A DNA stretch of 64,000 nucleotides from Corallococcus sp. AS-1-6 (GCF_020037015.1 NZ_JAIQDE010000003.1:124001-188000), one strand, 5' to 3'; shown: positions 25,579 through 34,939, counted from the first letter of the stretch. Translations and numbers: made by a program. The notes: generated by a model not told the origin, from the letters alone.

Positions 25579-27756
25579 TCAGGGCTGCGTGCAGGAGGTG
25601 GTGGCGGGGGGGCTGAGGACATGCCCGACCGCCAGCGCGCAGGGTTGGACGCTGCGCAGGTGGATGTAGCCGACGCTGCCGCCCCCGCCCCCGCCAGACC
25701 CCTCGGTGCCGAAGCCGTCCCGGGTTCCATCCGTGCCCCTGACGGGGAGCGTCGTCCCAGCGCCGCCGGCACCGCCAGCACCTCCGGTGGCGTTGTTGCC
25801 GGTTCCACCCGTGGCGGGGGCCCCTGAGGACTGATTGCCGTTGGCTCCAGCGCTCCCGGCATTGCTGGTGGTCGTTCCGCCCTCGGCGCCACCGCCTCCA
25901 TTGGCGGTGATGCGAGCGGCGGCGGTGAGATTCAGTTGAAAGGCTTCCAACACCACCTGGCCGCCGCTGCCACCACCGCCGCCGCCCCCCGTGGTGCCGC
26001 CGGCTCCGCCATTCCCGCTCGTGGAGAGGTTCTTATCGAGGGTCAGGGTTTGTGCGACGGAGAGCTGGATGGCGCCTCCGCCCGCTCCGCCCCTGCCGCC
26101 GGACGCGCCCGCACCTCCGTTTCCACCCGGGCAGCCACCCAGGAGCGGTTCTGGCCCGGTGGCGCGGTTGATGCCCGCGGCGCCACGGTTCTGGGCGTTG
26201 TAGGCGTTGCCCCCGTCCGCGCCGGGGGTGCCGTTGCCGCCACCACCGCCGCCACCGCCCGTGCTTCCGGAAGCGGTGCCCGCGCCGCCCTGGGACGTAC
26301 CGCACGCGGCGTTGGGGGTGTCGATGGTGCCCGTGGCGAGGATCGACTGGGCCACGGTCGCCGAGCCGTAGACCGCGAAGATGACGGGGTTGGGACCGGT
26401 GATGGTGAGGGTTCCGTTCAGCGCCAGGGCCGACACCGGGATGAGCACGGCCTGCGGGTTTCCGGCGCCCTGATCAAGCAGCACGTACTTGATCGAGTCC
26501 CGGGTCGGGACCTGGCCCGGCGGAGACCAGGTCCGGCTGGTGGTGTCGAACGTCACGCTCCCCGAGGTCCGCAGCTCCCCGATGTCCGCCGCCGCGATCG
26601 AATTCGGGTCGAAGTTGGAGGGCCGGTAGGGGAAGGGGCTGCACTCGGCCGTGGCGGAGCACACGCCAGGGACACCACCGGACGTGGTGCACGTGCCGTT
26701 GAGGTCGACCTCGTACTCGCACTCGGTGTTCGCCGTGCACTGCTGCTTGACGCGGTAGCACGGCGGCGGCGTGCAGGTCGTGGGCGTGCCCACGCAGTTC
26801 CCGTTCCCATCGCAGCGGTCCGGCGTGGTGCACGCGACCGGGTCCTGACAGGCGGTCGTGGCCGGGAGCGGCGTGAAGATGCATTGGCCGTTGGCCGGGT
26901 TGCACGTCCCCGAACGGGACAGGCACTGCTCGGAGGTGGTGCACGTCCGCGCGGTGCCGCCGCACTTCCCATCGGCCCCGCACTGGTCTCCATCCGTGCA
27001 CGCGTTCCCGTCGTTGCAGCTCTTGCCGACGGTGGACTCCGCGGCCTCACACAGCCCGGAGGCGGGGTTGCACGCCAGACGCGCGTCGCAGACGCCCGTG
27101 GGCTGGGTGCACGTCGTCGTCTGCGTGGGCACGCACTTCGCCCCCAGGCCCGAGCCTTCGCAGCGGTCCCCCGTCGTGCAGGCATTGCCGTCGTCACACG
27201 GGTTGCCCCAGCAGTTCTCCTCCTGGCAGCCCGTCCGCTCGTTGCAGTTGAGGTCCACGGTGGAGCCGCAGGTCTCCACGGCGCCCGGGTGCCTGGCCGG
27301 GTTCGAGTCATCACAGTCCGCGGGCTCGCTCCACATGGCGCCCGCCAGATGACCGTCACCATCCGCGTCCGTCGCCTTCAACGTCACGTCGAAGTTCGTG
27401 AACTTCCTGGCGACGATGGTGAGGGGGCCGTTGCTCGAGTGCTGCTCCACGAAGGGGCCGTCACAGCCGGTGGCGGTCGCGGAGGCGTACGAAGACGCCG
27501 TCACGCTCAGCGCCATGTCCCAGTCCGCCTTGCGGCGCACCGCGACCAGGACCTCGTTCTTCTCCGCGTTCTTGAACTGGCTGGAGGGGATGTCGGTGGC
27601 GCCCTGGTGCCCGCTCGCGTCCTTGGCCTCCACGCGCACGCACGCGGGCTTGAAGGAGCCGTACTTCACGGACACGCGGATGGCGCCCTCGTCGGGGGCC
27701 TTCTCCCCACACGCGGCCAGGAACACCACACATCCCAACAGGCAGAGCCGATACAT
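25579..27756 (-). CDS. MopE-like Cys-rich/Gly-rich surface lipoprotein, copy 2
   Basis: A 725-residue paralogue of the downstream gene, with the same signal peptide ([15 protein letters not shown]), N-terminal domain, MopE-like DADGDG...DCDDSN...GAVETCGSTVDLNC motif, Cys-rich region, intermediate domain and glycine-rich C-terminus. I chose ATG 27756 because it matches the start of copy 1 exactly; the frame to 27828 adds a leader not shared with it. The first 79 codons are almost identical to copy 1, the middle and Gly-rich regions have diverged. The copies are separated by 42 bp and probably cotranscribed. Confidence 0.88.
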   Translation of the reverse strand: MYRLCLLGCVVFLAACGEKAPDEGAIRVSVKYGSFKPACVRVEAKDASGHQGATDIPSSQFKNAEKNEVLVAVRRKADWDMALSVTASSYASATATGCDGPFVEQHSSNGPLTIVARKFTNFDVTLKATDADGDGHLAGAMWSEPADCDDSNPARHPGAVETCGSTVDLNCNERTGCQEENCWGNPCDDGNACTTGDRCEGSGLGAKCVPTQTTTCTQPTGVCDARLACNPASGLCEAAESTVGKSCNDGNACTDGDQCGADGKCGGTARTCTTSEQCLSRSGTCNPANGQCIFTPLPATTACQDPVACTTPDRCDGNGNCVGTPTTCTPPPCYRVKQQCTANTECEYEVDLNGTCTTSGGVPGVCSATAECSPFPYRPSNFDPNSIAAADIGELRTSGSVTFDTTSRTWSPPGQVPTRDSIKYVLLDQGAGNPQAVLIPVSALALNGTLTITGPNPVIFAVYGSATVAQSILATGTIDTPNAACGTSQGGAGTASGSTGGGGGGGGNGTPGADGGNAYNAQNRGAAGINRATGPEPLLGGCPGGNGGAGASGGRGGAGGGAIQLSVAQTLTLDKNLSTSGNGGAGGTTGGGGGGGSGGQVVLEAFQLNLTAAARITANGGGGAEGGTTTSNAGSAGANGNQSSGAPATGGTGNNATGGAGGAGGAGTTLPVRGTDGTRDGFGTEGSGGGGGGSVGYIHLRSVQPCALAVGHVLSPPATTSCTQP

Positions 27757-27784
27757 GGCGCTGCACTGTAGCCAACACTTCCCG
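27521..27784. repeat. Duplicated segment B (5' end of copy 2); partner at 25301-25564
   Basis: See the partner segment at 25301-25564. The conserved block extends through the start codon into the untranslated leader (GCACTGTAGCCAACACTTCC in both), so regulatory sequence was duplicated as well. Confidence 0.9.
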
Positions 27785-27787
27785 GGG

Positions 27788-27821
27788 CAGGGGAGCGGGG
27801 CCAGCAGGACCCCGCCCCCTG
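27788..27821 (-). terminator. Possible stem-loop after mutS2
   Basis: CAGGGGAGCGGGG pairs with CCCCGCCCCCTG (12 bp with one bulged A) across a 9-nt loop, between the mutS2 stop and the start of lipoprotein copy 2. No T-run follows, so termination is uncertain. Confidence 0.4.
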
Positions 27822-27834
27822 GTGACACGGTGGC

Positions 27835-30249
27835 TCAGCCGCGCAGGGACACCACGGTGACGCCGTCTCCGCCCTCGTGGCTCTCCCCGGGGCGGAACAT
27901 GCGGATGTACGGCGATGCGGCCAGGTGGTCGCGGATGGCCTGCTTCAGCGCTCCGGTGCCGTGGCCGTGGATGATGAGCGCGGCCTCCTCACCCTTGCGC
28001 AGGCCCTGGTCCAGGAACGTCTCCAGCTCCGCCAGCGCGTCGTCGGCGCGCATGCCGCGCACGTCGCAGCGGAAGTTCGTGGCCTCCACCTGCGACGGCG
28101 CCGCGGACGCCGCGCGCTTCAGGGCCGCTTCGCCCTTGCGCTGCTCCGGGAACTTCGCCTGCTGCGGCTTCTTGCTGCGTGAGCCGGACAGCTCCGTCGT
28201 GGGCACCCGCATCTTCAGCGCGCCGCCCGCGGACACCACCGCCTGGCCTTCCGTCAGCTCCAGGATCTCCACGTCCCGGCCCAGGCCGGAGTGGTGCACC
28301 CACGCGCCCACCTTGAGGTTCGCGGGCCCCGGGGCCTCCACCTGGAACAGCTCCGCCTTGGCCGCCGCCGCGCGCTTCTGCGCCTCCTCCGCGCGCTGCT
28401 GCAACTGCAGGCGCGCCTCGGAGAGCGCCTTCTCGTTCTGCTCGGAGCGCAGCTTCACCAGCAGGTCGCGGACCTCCTGGGCGGCGTGCTCGCTGGCCGC
28501 GTGCACGTCCTCGTTGAACTGCATCATCCGGCCCTTGCGCTCGCGCTCGAAGGCGACCTTCTGCTTCTCCAGGTCCGCGCGGAGCGCCTCCGCCTCCTTC
28601 GCCGCGATGCGCGCCTTCTCCAGCTCCTCGGAGAGCTTGCGCCGCTCGTCCTCGGCCGCCGCCAGCGCCTTGGTGAGCGGGCCGCCCGCGTTGAGCGACA
28701 GCTCCCGCGCGCGCTCGCACACGGAGGCCGGCAGGCCCACCCGCGCCGCCACGTCGATGGCGGACGACTGGCCGGACGCGCCCATCTGCAACCGGAACGT
28801 GGGCGCCATCCGCTTGGAGTCGAAGCCCACGCGCGCGTTGAGGAAGCGCGGATCCATGTGCGCCAGCGCCTTGAGCTCCTCCAGGTGCGTCGTCACCAGG
28901 ACGTACGCGCCCTTGCCGAGCAGCTCCTCCAGCACCGCGATGGCGATGGCCGCGCCCTCGCGAGGATCCGTGTCCGAGGCGATCTCGTCGATGAGCACCA
29001 GCGAGTCCGTCACCACCGCCGCCAGGATGTCGCGCAGCAGGGTGACGTGGCCGCTGAACGAGGACAGGCCCTGGGACAGGTCCTGCGTGTCACCCACGGT
29101 GGAGTGCACGGAGCGGTACAGCGGCATCCGCGACCCTTCGCCCACCGGGATGGGCAGGCCCGCGCGCAGCATCAGCGCGCACAGCCCCACGCCCGTCAGC
29201 GTCACCGTCTTGCCGCCCGCGTTGGGGCCGGACACCACCAGCGCCCGGGCGCTCTCCGTGAGCGTCACGTCGTTGGACACCACCTCCGTGCCCTTGAGCA
29301 CCAGGCGCGGGTGGCGCAGCGCGCGCAACTGCAGCTCCTTCACGCCCTCGAAGGTCGGCGTCGTGGCGTCCAGGTCCGAGGACAGGGTGGCGATGGCCTC
29401 CACCTCGTCCAGCTCCGCCACCGCCTCCAGGCCCTCCAGCATGCGCGCGGACTCGCGGCCCACCAGCCCGCTCAGCTCCTGGAGGACCTTCAGCTCCTCC
29501 TCCGCGACCTCCGACTGCGCGATGGCCAGGTCGTTGCCCAGGCCCACCATCGCCTGCGGCTCCATGAAGAGCGTCTGCCCCGTCTGGCTGGCGTTGTGGA
29601 CGATGCCGTCCACCTCCGCGCGGTAGTTCGACACCACCGGCACCACGTACCGCCCGTTGCGCAGCGTGTAGTAGTTCTCGCGCAGCTTGGCGGTGAACGT
29701 CAGGTCGTGGAGCATCTCGTCCAGGCGCGACTTGATCCGCCGGTGCAGGCCGCGGGCGCGGTCCCGCGCCTCCTTCAGCTCCGGGCTGGCGCGGTCGGAG
29801 AGGGTTCCGTCCGGTTCGAAACACTGATCCAACCGGCGCGCCATGGCCTCCAGGAAGGGCAGGCGCTTGGAGATCTCCGCCAGCCGGGGGACGCGCTCCT
29901 TGCGCTCATCCAGGGCCTCGCGGGTGCGGGCGAAGGCGAAGAGCAACTGGGCCGCGTCGATGAGCTGGCGGGGCTCCAGCACGCCGCCCTTCTCCGCGTG
30001 GCCCACCGCGGTGCGCAGGTCCGTCACGCCGCCCAGGGGCAGCGAGAACTGCTGCTGGGAGAGGAAGCGGGCCTCGTCGACGAGCGCCAGCGCCTCGGCC
30101 ACTTCGGACTCGGTGTCCAGGAATGGACGGGCCAGCACCCGCTCCCTCCCTGGCTCGGTGCGGCAGCGCTGCGTCAGCGCGCGGAGCACTTCCGAGAAAC
30201 CAAGGTCTTCCAATGTCCTTTGGGAAATCTGCACGGTCATGGGTTTCAT
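27835..30249 (-). CDS. mutS2: Endonuclease MutS2
   Basis: An 804-residue MutS2 protein. The N-terminal core and clamp regions (ALTQRCRTEPGRERVLARP onward) lead to the ABC-type ATPase with Walker A GPNAGGKT near residue 340, Walker B LVLIDEI and the signature-like region QGLSSFSGH. A long coiled coil (about 520-630) is followed by a C-terminal Smr nuclease domain with HGHGTG. The usual LDLR motif of the Smr domain reads CDVR here. MutS2 proteins act in recombination control or in rescue of collided ribosomes rather than mismatch repair. ATG codons at 30249 and 30240 are both possible starts; the frame to 31515 overlaps the TPR and cyclase genes and is a shadow. Confidence 0.94.
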   Translation of the reverse strand: MKPMTVQISQRTLEDLGFSEVLRALTQRCRTEPGRERVLARPFLDTESEVAEALALVDEARFLSQQQFSLPLGGVTDLRTAVGHAEKGGVLEPRQLIDAAQLLFAFARTREALDERKERVPRLAEISKRLPFLEAMARRLDQCFEPDGTLSDRASPELKEARDRARGLHRRIKSRLDEMLHDLTFTAKLRENYYTLRNGRYVVPVVSNYRAEVDGIVHNASQTGQTLFMEPQAMVGLGNDLAIAQSEVAEEELKVLQELSGLVGRESARMLEGLEAVAELDEVEAIATLSSDLDATTPTFEGVKELQLRALRHPRLVLKGTEVVSNDVTLTESARALVVSGPNAGGKTVTLTGVGLCALMLRAGLPIPVGEGSRMPLYRSVHSTVGDTQDLSQGLSSFSGHVTLLRDILAAVVTDSLVLIDEIASDTDPREGAAIAIAVLEELLGKGAYVLVTTHLEELKALAHMDPRFLNARVGFDSKRMAPTFRLQMGASGQSSAIDVAARVGLPASVCERARELSLNAGGPLTKALAAAEDERRKLSEELEKARIAAKEAEALRADLEKQKVAFERERKGRMMQFNEDVHAASEHAAQEVRDLLVKLRSEQNEKALSEARLQLQQRAEEAQKRAAAAKAELFQVEAPGPANLKVGAWVHHSGLGRDVEILELTEGQAVVSAGGALKMRVPTTELSGSRSKKPQQAKFPEQRKGEAALKRAASAAPSQVEATNFRCDVRGMRADDALAELETFLDQGLRKGEEAALIIHGHGTGALKQAIRDHLAASPYIRMFRPGESHEGGDGVTVVSLRG

Positions 30250-30315
30250 GCGAGGCCGGGTGTCCGTCAAGGGGAAGTATTGAGGTGGCCCACCGGGACC
30301 TGCTATCTGCCAACC

Positions 30316-31050
30316 ATGATGTGGGTTCTCGTGGCGGCGCTGCTGGCGGGCGCGTCCGACGCACCGGCCTCTCCGGTCCTGACGGCGCAAGCGGCCCCGG
30401 CCCCCAGTCCGCTGGCGGACGCGCTGGCGTTGGAGGCCTCGGGCAACGACGCGGGAGCCCTCGTCGCCCTGGAGCGGCTGATCACCCATCAGCCCCGCTG
30501 GGAGCTGCCCCGGCTGGAGGCCGCGCGCCTGCTCCTCAAGGGAGGCAGCGCCCCGGAGCTGGAGCGCGCCCGCGTCCACCTGGCTACGGCCGGGCGCGAG
30601 GCCCCGGACAACCCCCGCGTGTACTTCCTCCAGGGGCAGCTTTTGGAGGAGCAGGGCGCCACCTTCGACGCCATCCGCGCCTACGAGAAGGCCGTGTCCC
30701 TGCGCCCGTCCTATGACGACGCGCGCTTCCGGCTGGCGGGGCTCTGGGCGCAGGCGGGGGACTGGCTCAAGGCGGAGCTGCACTACCGGCCCCTGTCCAA
30801 GTCCCGGCCCGCGTGGGTGCAGGTGCGCATGCAACTGGCGGCGGTGCTGGAGAAGCAGGGCCGCGCGCTGGACGCGGAGCGGGAGTTCCTGGCCGCGCGC
30901 GACGCCCAGCCAGACAACCCGGGTGTCCTGCGGACCCTGGCGGCGTTCTACGAGCGGACGGACAGGCCCCAGCTCGCAGCGAAGGTGAGGGCGCAGCTCA
31001 CGGCGCCGCCCAAGCGCAACATGCGGGTCCTCAAACCTTCGAAGCGCTGA
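30316..31050 (+). CDS. Exported TPR protein
   Basis: A 244-residue protein with a short signal-like N-terminus (MWVLVAALLAGASDAPA) and tetratricopeptide repeats across most of its length (LADALALEASGNDAGALVALERLI, ATFDAIRAYEKAVSLRP, GRALDAEREFLAARDAQP). No catalytic motif is seen, so an adaptor role is likely. The tandem ATGs at 30316 and 30319 are the start. It is divergent from mutS2 with a 66-bp gap and lies 67 bp before the cyclase gene on the same strand. Confidence 0.83.
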   Translation: MMWVLVAALLAGASDAPASPVLTAQAAPAPSPLADALALEASGNDAGALVALERLITHQPRWELPRLEAARLLLKGGSAPELERARVHLATAGREAPDNPRVYFLQGQLLEEQGATFDAIRAYEKAVSLRPSYDDARFRLAGLWAQAGDWLKAELHYRPLSKSRPAWVQVRMQLAAVLEKQGRALDAEREFLAARDAQPDNPGVLRTLAAFYERTDRPQLAAKVRAQLTAPPKRNMRVLKPSKR

Positions 31051-31117
31051 CAGCGGGCGGCGGGGCGCGGTCCGTGGCGATTGCTTCGCGCGACGCGCTG
31101 CATACACTGCCCCCGCT

Positions 31118-32452
31118 TTGAAGACCGCCAACCTCGCCATCGTCTTCACCGACATCAAGGGCTTCACCGAACGCACCAGTCGGCAGACGCTGGAGGAGAA
31201 CCAGCGGCTGCTCCAGGTGCATGAGGCGTTGCTCGCGCCGCTGTTCAAGGCGTTCGGTGGACGCATCATCAAATCCATCGGCGACGCGTTCCTCGTCACC
31301 TTCGAGTCGCCCACCCAGGCGGTGCTGAGCGGCATCGCCATCCAGGACCGGCTCTGGCACCACAACCGGCAGCTCCTGGAGGATGAGCAGATCCACGTGC
31401 GCGTCGCCGTGAACGTGGGCGAGGTGCGGGTGGAGGCCAACGACATCTTCGGCGAGCCGGTGAACATCGCCGCCCGCGTGGAGGGCATCACGGAGGCGGA
31501 CGAGGTCTTCTTCACGGAGGCCGTCTACCTCTCCATGAACAAGGCGGAGGTGCCGTCGCAGGAGGTGGGCGCGTTCGAGCTGAAGGGCATCCCCGGGAAG
31601 ATCCGCGTCTTCCGCGTGCCGCGCGCGCCCTACCGGGTCCTGGCGCCCACGCCGGACGCGGTGCTGCCCTCGCCGGAGGAGGCGGACTCGCTGCCGCCCT
31701 TCGGCAACCTGGCCCTGGCGCGCGTGGAGTCGAGCCTGGACCTGGGCCAGCGCGCGGCGGCGGGCGCGGCGGCGGTGGGGCAGGGCGCGGTGGCGGTGGG
31801 CCAGCGCGCGGCGGCGGGCGCGGTGCTGGTGGGGCAGCGGGCCACGGTGCTGGGCAAGCAGGCGCGCACCGCGACGGACGCGCTCTGGGCGCGCACGTAC
31901 GCGAAGCTGCCGCCCGCCATCACCACGAAGGTGTCGTCCACCGCGGCCGGCTGGGGCGTGTGCGCGGTGCTGCTGGCGGTGGTCCTGCTGGGTGGGTGGC
32001 TGCTCGTCAACAGTGGCGGCCCCGCGATGCGGGCCATCCGCGACGTGGAGGGCGCCACCGGCGCGGAGAAGGTCACGCGCGTGAACGAGGCGAAGCGGCT
32101 CATCCGGCAGGAGGACGCGGACCAGCGCAACTACCTGAACGGGCGGCTGGAGGAGGCACAGGGCAACATGGGCGCCGCGGTGGTCCATTACGCGCTGGCG
32201 GTGCGCAAGGACGCCAACGGCCGCGCGGAGTCCCGGCTCATCTCGCTCCTGAAGCACGAGCAGTGCGCGGTGCGCACCGGCGCGGTGGAGGCCGTGGCCA
32301 GCCTGCGCCTGGAGTCCGCGCGCGGGGCCCTGGAGTCGCTGGCCGACGACGGCGGCCCGAACGACGGGGAGTCCGGAGGCTTCCTGGGCCTGGGCACCTG
32401 TGACTCGAAGAAGGCCGCGCAGAGCGCGCTCAAGCGCCTGGCGGCGGACTGA
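31118..32452 (+). CDS. Class III adenylate/guanylate cyclase-domain membrane protein
   Basis: A 444-residue protein. The cyclase domain (residues 1-165) has the metal-binding FTDIKGFT and SIGDAF motifs and the transition-state pair in FGEPVNIAARVE, so it looks active; the purine-selecting residues cannot be settled by eye. A linker has repeated Gly/Ala/Gln heptads (AAAGAAAVGQGAVAVGQR), then a single transmembrane helix (about residues 275-297, WGVCAVLLAVVLLGGWLLV) and a C-terminal domain of about 145 residues outside the membrane. The start is TTG at 31118, the only codon that keeps the full cyclase N-terminus. It would make a cyclic nucleotide in the cytoplasm in response to an envelope signal. 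namZ follows after 43 bp. Confidence 0.87.
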   Translation: MKTANLAIVFTDIKGFTERTSRQTLEENQRLLQVHEALLAPLFKAFGGRIIKSIGDAFLVTFESPTQAVLSGIAIQDRLWHHNRQLLEDEQIHVRVAVNVGEVRVEANDIFGEPVNIAARVEGITEADEVFFTEAVYLSMNKAEVPSQEVGAFELKGIPGKIRVFRVPRAPYRVLAPTPDAVLPSPEEADSLPPFGNLALARVESSLDLGQRAAAGAAAVGQGAVAVGQRAAAGAVLVGQRATVLGKQARTATDALWARTYAKLPPAITTKVSSTAAGWGVCAVLLAVVLLGGWLLVNSGGPAMRAIRDVEGATGAEKVTRVNEAKRLIRQEDADQRNYLNGRLEEAQGNMGAAVVHYALAVRKDANGRAESRLISLLKHEQCAVRTGAVEAVASLRLESARGALESLADDGGPNDGESGGFLGLGTCDSKKAAQSALKRLAAD

Positions 32453-32495
32453 CCCTTCCCAGCCCGCGCCACGGCGCGGGACGAGGCGACCGAAC

Positions 32496-33686
32496 GTGAC
32501 GAAGGTGAAGACGGGACTGGATGTGTGGGCGGCGCAGGGGTTCAGCGCGCTCAAGGGCAAGCGCGTGGGCGCCATCGTCAACCCCACGAGCGTGGACTCG
32601 CGCTTCCGCCACCTGGCGGACCTGCTGGCGGGCACGGACGGCGTGACGCTGGCGGCGCTCTTCGGGCCGGAGCACGGCGTCCGCGGTGAAGCCCAGTACA
32701 TGGTGGCCGTGGACGAGGCGCGCGACCGCAAGACGGGCGTCCCGGTGCACAGCCTCTACGGCTCCACCTTCGAGTCGCTCTCCCCGCGCCAGGAGTGGCT
32801 GAAGGGGCTGGACGCGCTGGTGTTCGACATCCAGGACGTGGGCAGCCGCTACTACACCTACGTCTACACCATGGCCCTGGCCATGAAGGCCGCGGTCCAG
32901 GCCCGCGTGCCCTTCTACGTGCTGGACCGGCCCAACCCGCTGGATGGGGTGACGCTGGAGGGCAACCTCGTGGGGGAGAAGTTCCGCTCCTTCGTGGGGC
33001 TGTACGCGCTGCCCAACCGCCACGGCATGACGGCGGGGGAGCTGGCGCGGCTGTTCAACGCGCAGGAGGGCTTCGGCTGCGACCTCACGGTGGTGCCGTG
33101 CGAGGGCTGGACGCGCGACATGGCCTGGAGCGACACGGGCCTGCCGTTCATCCCGCCGTCGCCCAACATGCCCACCGCGGACACGGCGCTGGTGTACCCG
33201 GGCATGTGCCAGCTCGAGGGCACCAACGTGTCCGAGGGCCGCGGCACCTGCCGGCCCTTCGAGCAGTTCGGCGCGCCGTGGGTGGACACGGACCGGTTGA
33301 TGGCGCGGCTGGACCAGGAGCGGCTGCCGGGCGTGGCCTTCCGTCCGGTGGGCTTCACCCCCACGTTCGACAAGTACCAGGGCCAGTCGTGCAGCGGGGC
33401 GTTCATCCACGTCACGGACCGCAAGGTGTTCCAGCCGCTGCGCACGGGCATCGCCATCACCCAGGCGCTGCACGACATCGGCCCGGGCCACTTCGACTGG
33501 CGGGCGGACGCGTACGAGTTCGTGGACGACGTGCCCGCGTTCGACCTGCTGTGCGGCACCGACCAGGTGCGTCGCGGCATCGAGGAGGGGTGGCCCCTGG
33601 ACCGGATGATGGAGGGCTTCGAGGCGCAGACGGAGGCCTTCCGCAAGCGCCGCGAGCCCGCCCTGCTGTACGCTTCCGCGCGGTGA
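32496..33686 (+). CDS. namZ: DUF1343 protein, NamZ-like exo-beta-N-acetylmuramidase
   Basis: A 396-residue protein of the DUF1343 family, whose characterised member NamZ releases MurNAc from the non-reducing end of peptidoglycan fragments. Family signatures include VNPTSVD, LFGPEHGVRGE, VFDIQDVGSRYYTYVYT, FYVLDRPNP, and SPNMPTADTALVYPG with EGTNVSEGRGT. No signal peptide is present, so it would act on imported muropeptides or be released by another route. GTG at 32496 is the start; the longer frame overlaps the cyclase gene. It is 43 bp after the cyclase gene and 7 bp before the metallophosphoesterase gene. Confidence 0.9.
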   Translation: MTKVKTGLDVWAAQGFSALKGKRVGAIVNPTSVDSRFRHLADLLAGTDGVTLAALFGPEHGVRGEAQYMVAVDEARDRKTGVPVHSLYGSTFESLSPRQEWLKGLDALVFDIQDVGSRYYTYVYTMALAMKAAVQARVPFYVLDRPNPLDGVTLEGNLVGEKFRSFVGLYALPNRHGMTAGELARLFNAQEGFGCDLTVVPCEGWTRDMAWSDTGLPFIPPSPNMPTADTALVYPGMCQLEGTNVSEGRGTCRPFEQFGAPWVDTDRLMARLDQERLPGVAFRPVGFTPTFDKYQGQSCSGAFIHVTDRKVFQPLRTGIAITQALHDIGPGHFDWRADAYEFVDDVPAFDLLCGTDQVRRGIEEGWPLDRMMEGFEAQTEAFRKRREPALLYASAR

Positions 33687-33693
33687 CCTGCCC

Positions 33694-34368
33694 GTGATTG
33701 GCGTCTTCTCCGATACGCATGGCGACCTGGATGCCTTCGACGCGGCCTATGAGCTGCTGCGCGCGAAGGGCGCCCGGCGCTTCCTCTTCACCGGCGCGCG
33801 CTACACGGACCTGGATGAGTGGGTGCTGTGGCGCCGCAAGAAGAGCCGGGGCGGGCGCGAATACTCGGACGCGGACTTCCTGGCGGACGTGACGCAGTGG
33901 CTGGTGGCGCCGCAGGACGGCCTGGCGCGCACGCCCGCGTCCCGCGAGGCCCCCGCGGACCTGGCGTCCGAGGACGACCGGCGGCTGGTGATGGAGCGCT
34001 TCGTGCGCGTGCCGGAGCGCGACTCGCTGGCGTACCGGGACCCGGGCGTGGCCAACAAGGCCATGGACCTGGTGGGGGACACGCTCTGCTGCGTGGTGCA
34101 CGACAAGAACGACCTGGTGCGGGACGACCTGCTCAACGCCCAGGTGTTCATCCACGGCAAGGAGTCCGAGCCGGCGGTGGTGCAGATCGGCCCGCGCTAC
34201 TTCGTGACGCCGGGCCGGCTGGTGGGGGCCGCGGAGCAGACGTGCGGCCTGCTGGAGCGGGCGGAGCGCAACCTGAGCTTCTCCGCGTTCCGGTTGGATG
34301 GGCACCTGGTGCTGCCGCCCCGGGTGCTGCAGGTCGATTCGCGCTCGACGAAGCTCACCGTCAAATAA
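33694..34368 (+). CDS. Metallophosphoesterase-like protein
   Basis: A 224-residue protein starting at GTG 33694 with GVFSDTHGDLDAFDAAYELL, the first metal-binding block (DxH) of YfcE-type calcineurin-like phosphoesterases. The next block, usually GD-X-D, is replaced by FTGARYTDLDEW, and the late part has IHGKESEPAVVQIGPRYFVTPG, which resembles the end of the fold. An inserted segment (about 45-120) is not recognised. The missing GDxxD block raises doubt about normal two-metal catalysis. It sits between namZ and nadD on one transcript. Confidence 0.7.
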   Translation: MIGVFSDTHGDLDAFDAAYELLRAKGARRFLFTGARYTDLDEWVLWRRKKSRGGREYSDADFLADVTQWLVAPQDGLARTPASREAPADLASEDDRRLVMERFVRVPERDSLAYRDPGVANKAMDLVGDTLCCVVHDKNDLVRDDLLNAQVFIHGKESEPAVVQIGPRYFVTPGRLVGAAEQTCGLLERAERNLSFSAFRLDGHLVLPPRVLQVDSRSTKLTVK

Positions 34369-34378
34369 GAGGCCCGCC

Positions 34379-34939
34379 GTGAAGGTCGCGCTGCTCGGAG
34401 GCTCGTTCAACCCGCCGCACGTGGGCCACCTGATGGCGGCCTGCTACGTCCACGCGACGCAGGGCGTGGACGCCGTCTGGCTGATGCCCACGTTCCGCCA
34501 CCCGTTCGGCAAGCAGTTGGAGCCCTTCGAGGCGCGCGTGCGCATGTGCGAGGCGCTCTGCCGCGAGACGTCCGGCTGGCTCCAGACGAGCCTGGTGGAG
34601 CGCGAGCTGGGCGGCGGCGGGCGCACGGTGGACACGCTGGCGTACCTGGTGGAGCGCTACCCGGACACGCGCTTCTCGTTGATCATCGGCAGCGACATCC
34701 TCAGGGACCTGCCGCAGTGGAAGGACTTCGACCGCATCCAGCGGATGGCGCACGTGATGGTGCTCTACCGCGCGGGCTACCCGGCGCCGGACACGGTGGG
34801 GCCGCCGCTGGCGGAGGTGTCCTCCACGCAGGTGCGCGACCAGCTCGCGCGCGGCCTGGAGCCGGTGGAGCTGGTGCCCTCCGCGGTGCTGAAGGTGGCG
34901 CGCGAGGAGGGCCTGTATGGCCTGCGCGGGCCTCGCTAG
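34379..34939 (+). CDS. nadD: Nicotinate-nucleotide adenylyltransferase
   Basis: A 186-residue NadD, which adenylates nicotinate mononucleotide to deamido-NAD in NAD biosynthesis. It shows the nucleotidyltransferase motif GGSFNPPHVGHL (residues 7-18), WLMPTFRHPFGK, LIIGSDILRDLPQWKDF and the ISSTQVR-type motif as VSSTQVR. The GTG at 34379 gives the family start; its length is slightly short but complete. It overlaps the convergent outer-membrane protein gene by four bases at its 3' end. It is probably the last gene of the cyclase-namZ-phosphoesterase operon. Confidence 0.92.
   Translation: MKVALLGGSFNPPHVGHLMAACYVHATQGVDAVWLMPTFRHPFGKQLEPFEARVRMCEALCRETSGWLQTSLVERELGGGGRTVDTLAYLVERYPDTRFSLIIGSDILRDLPQWKDFDRIQRMAHVMVLYRAGYPAPDTVGPPLAEVSSTQVRDQLARGLEPVELVPSAVLKVAREEGLYGLRGPR

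Noticed and set aside
28291-30315. Very long plus-strand frame leading into the TPR gene
   Set aside because: The part before 30316 is antisense to mutS2 and has shadow composition; the real TPR protein starts at the signal-like MMWVL.
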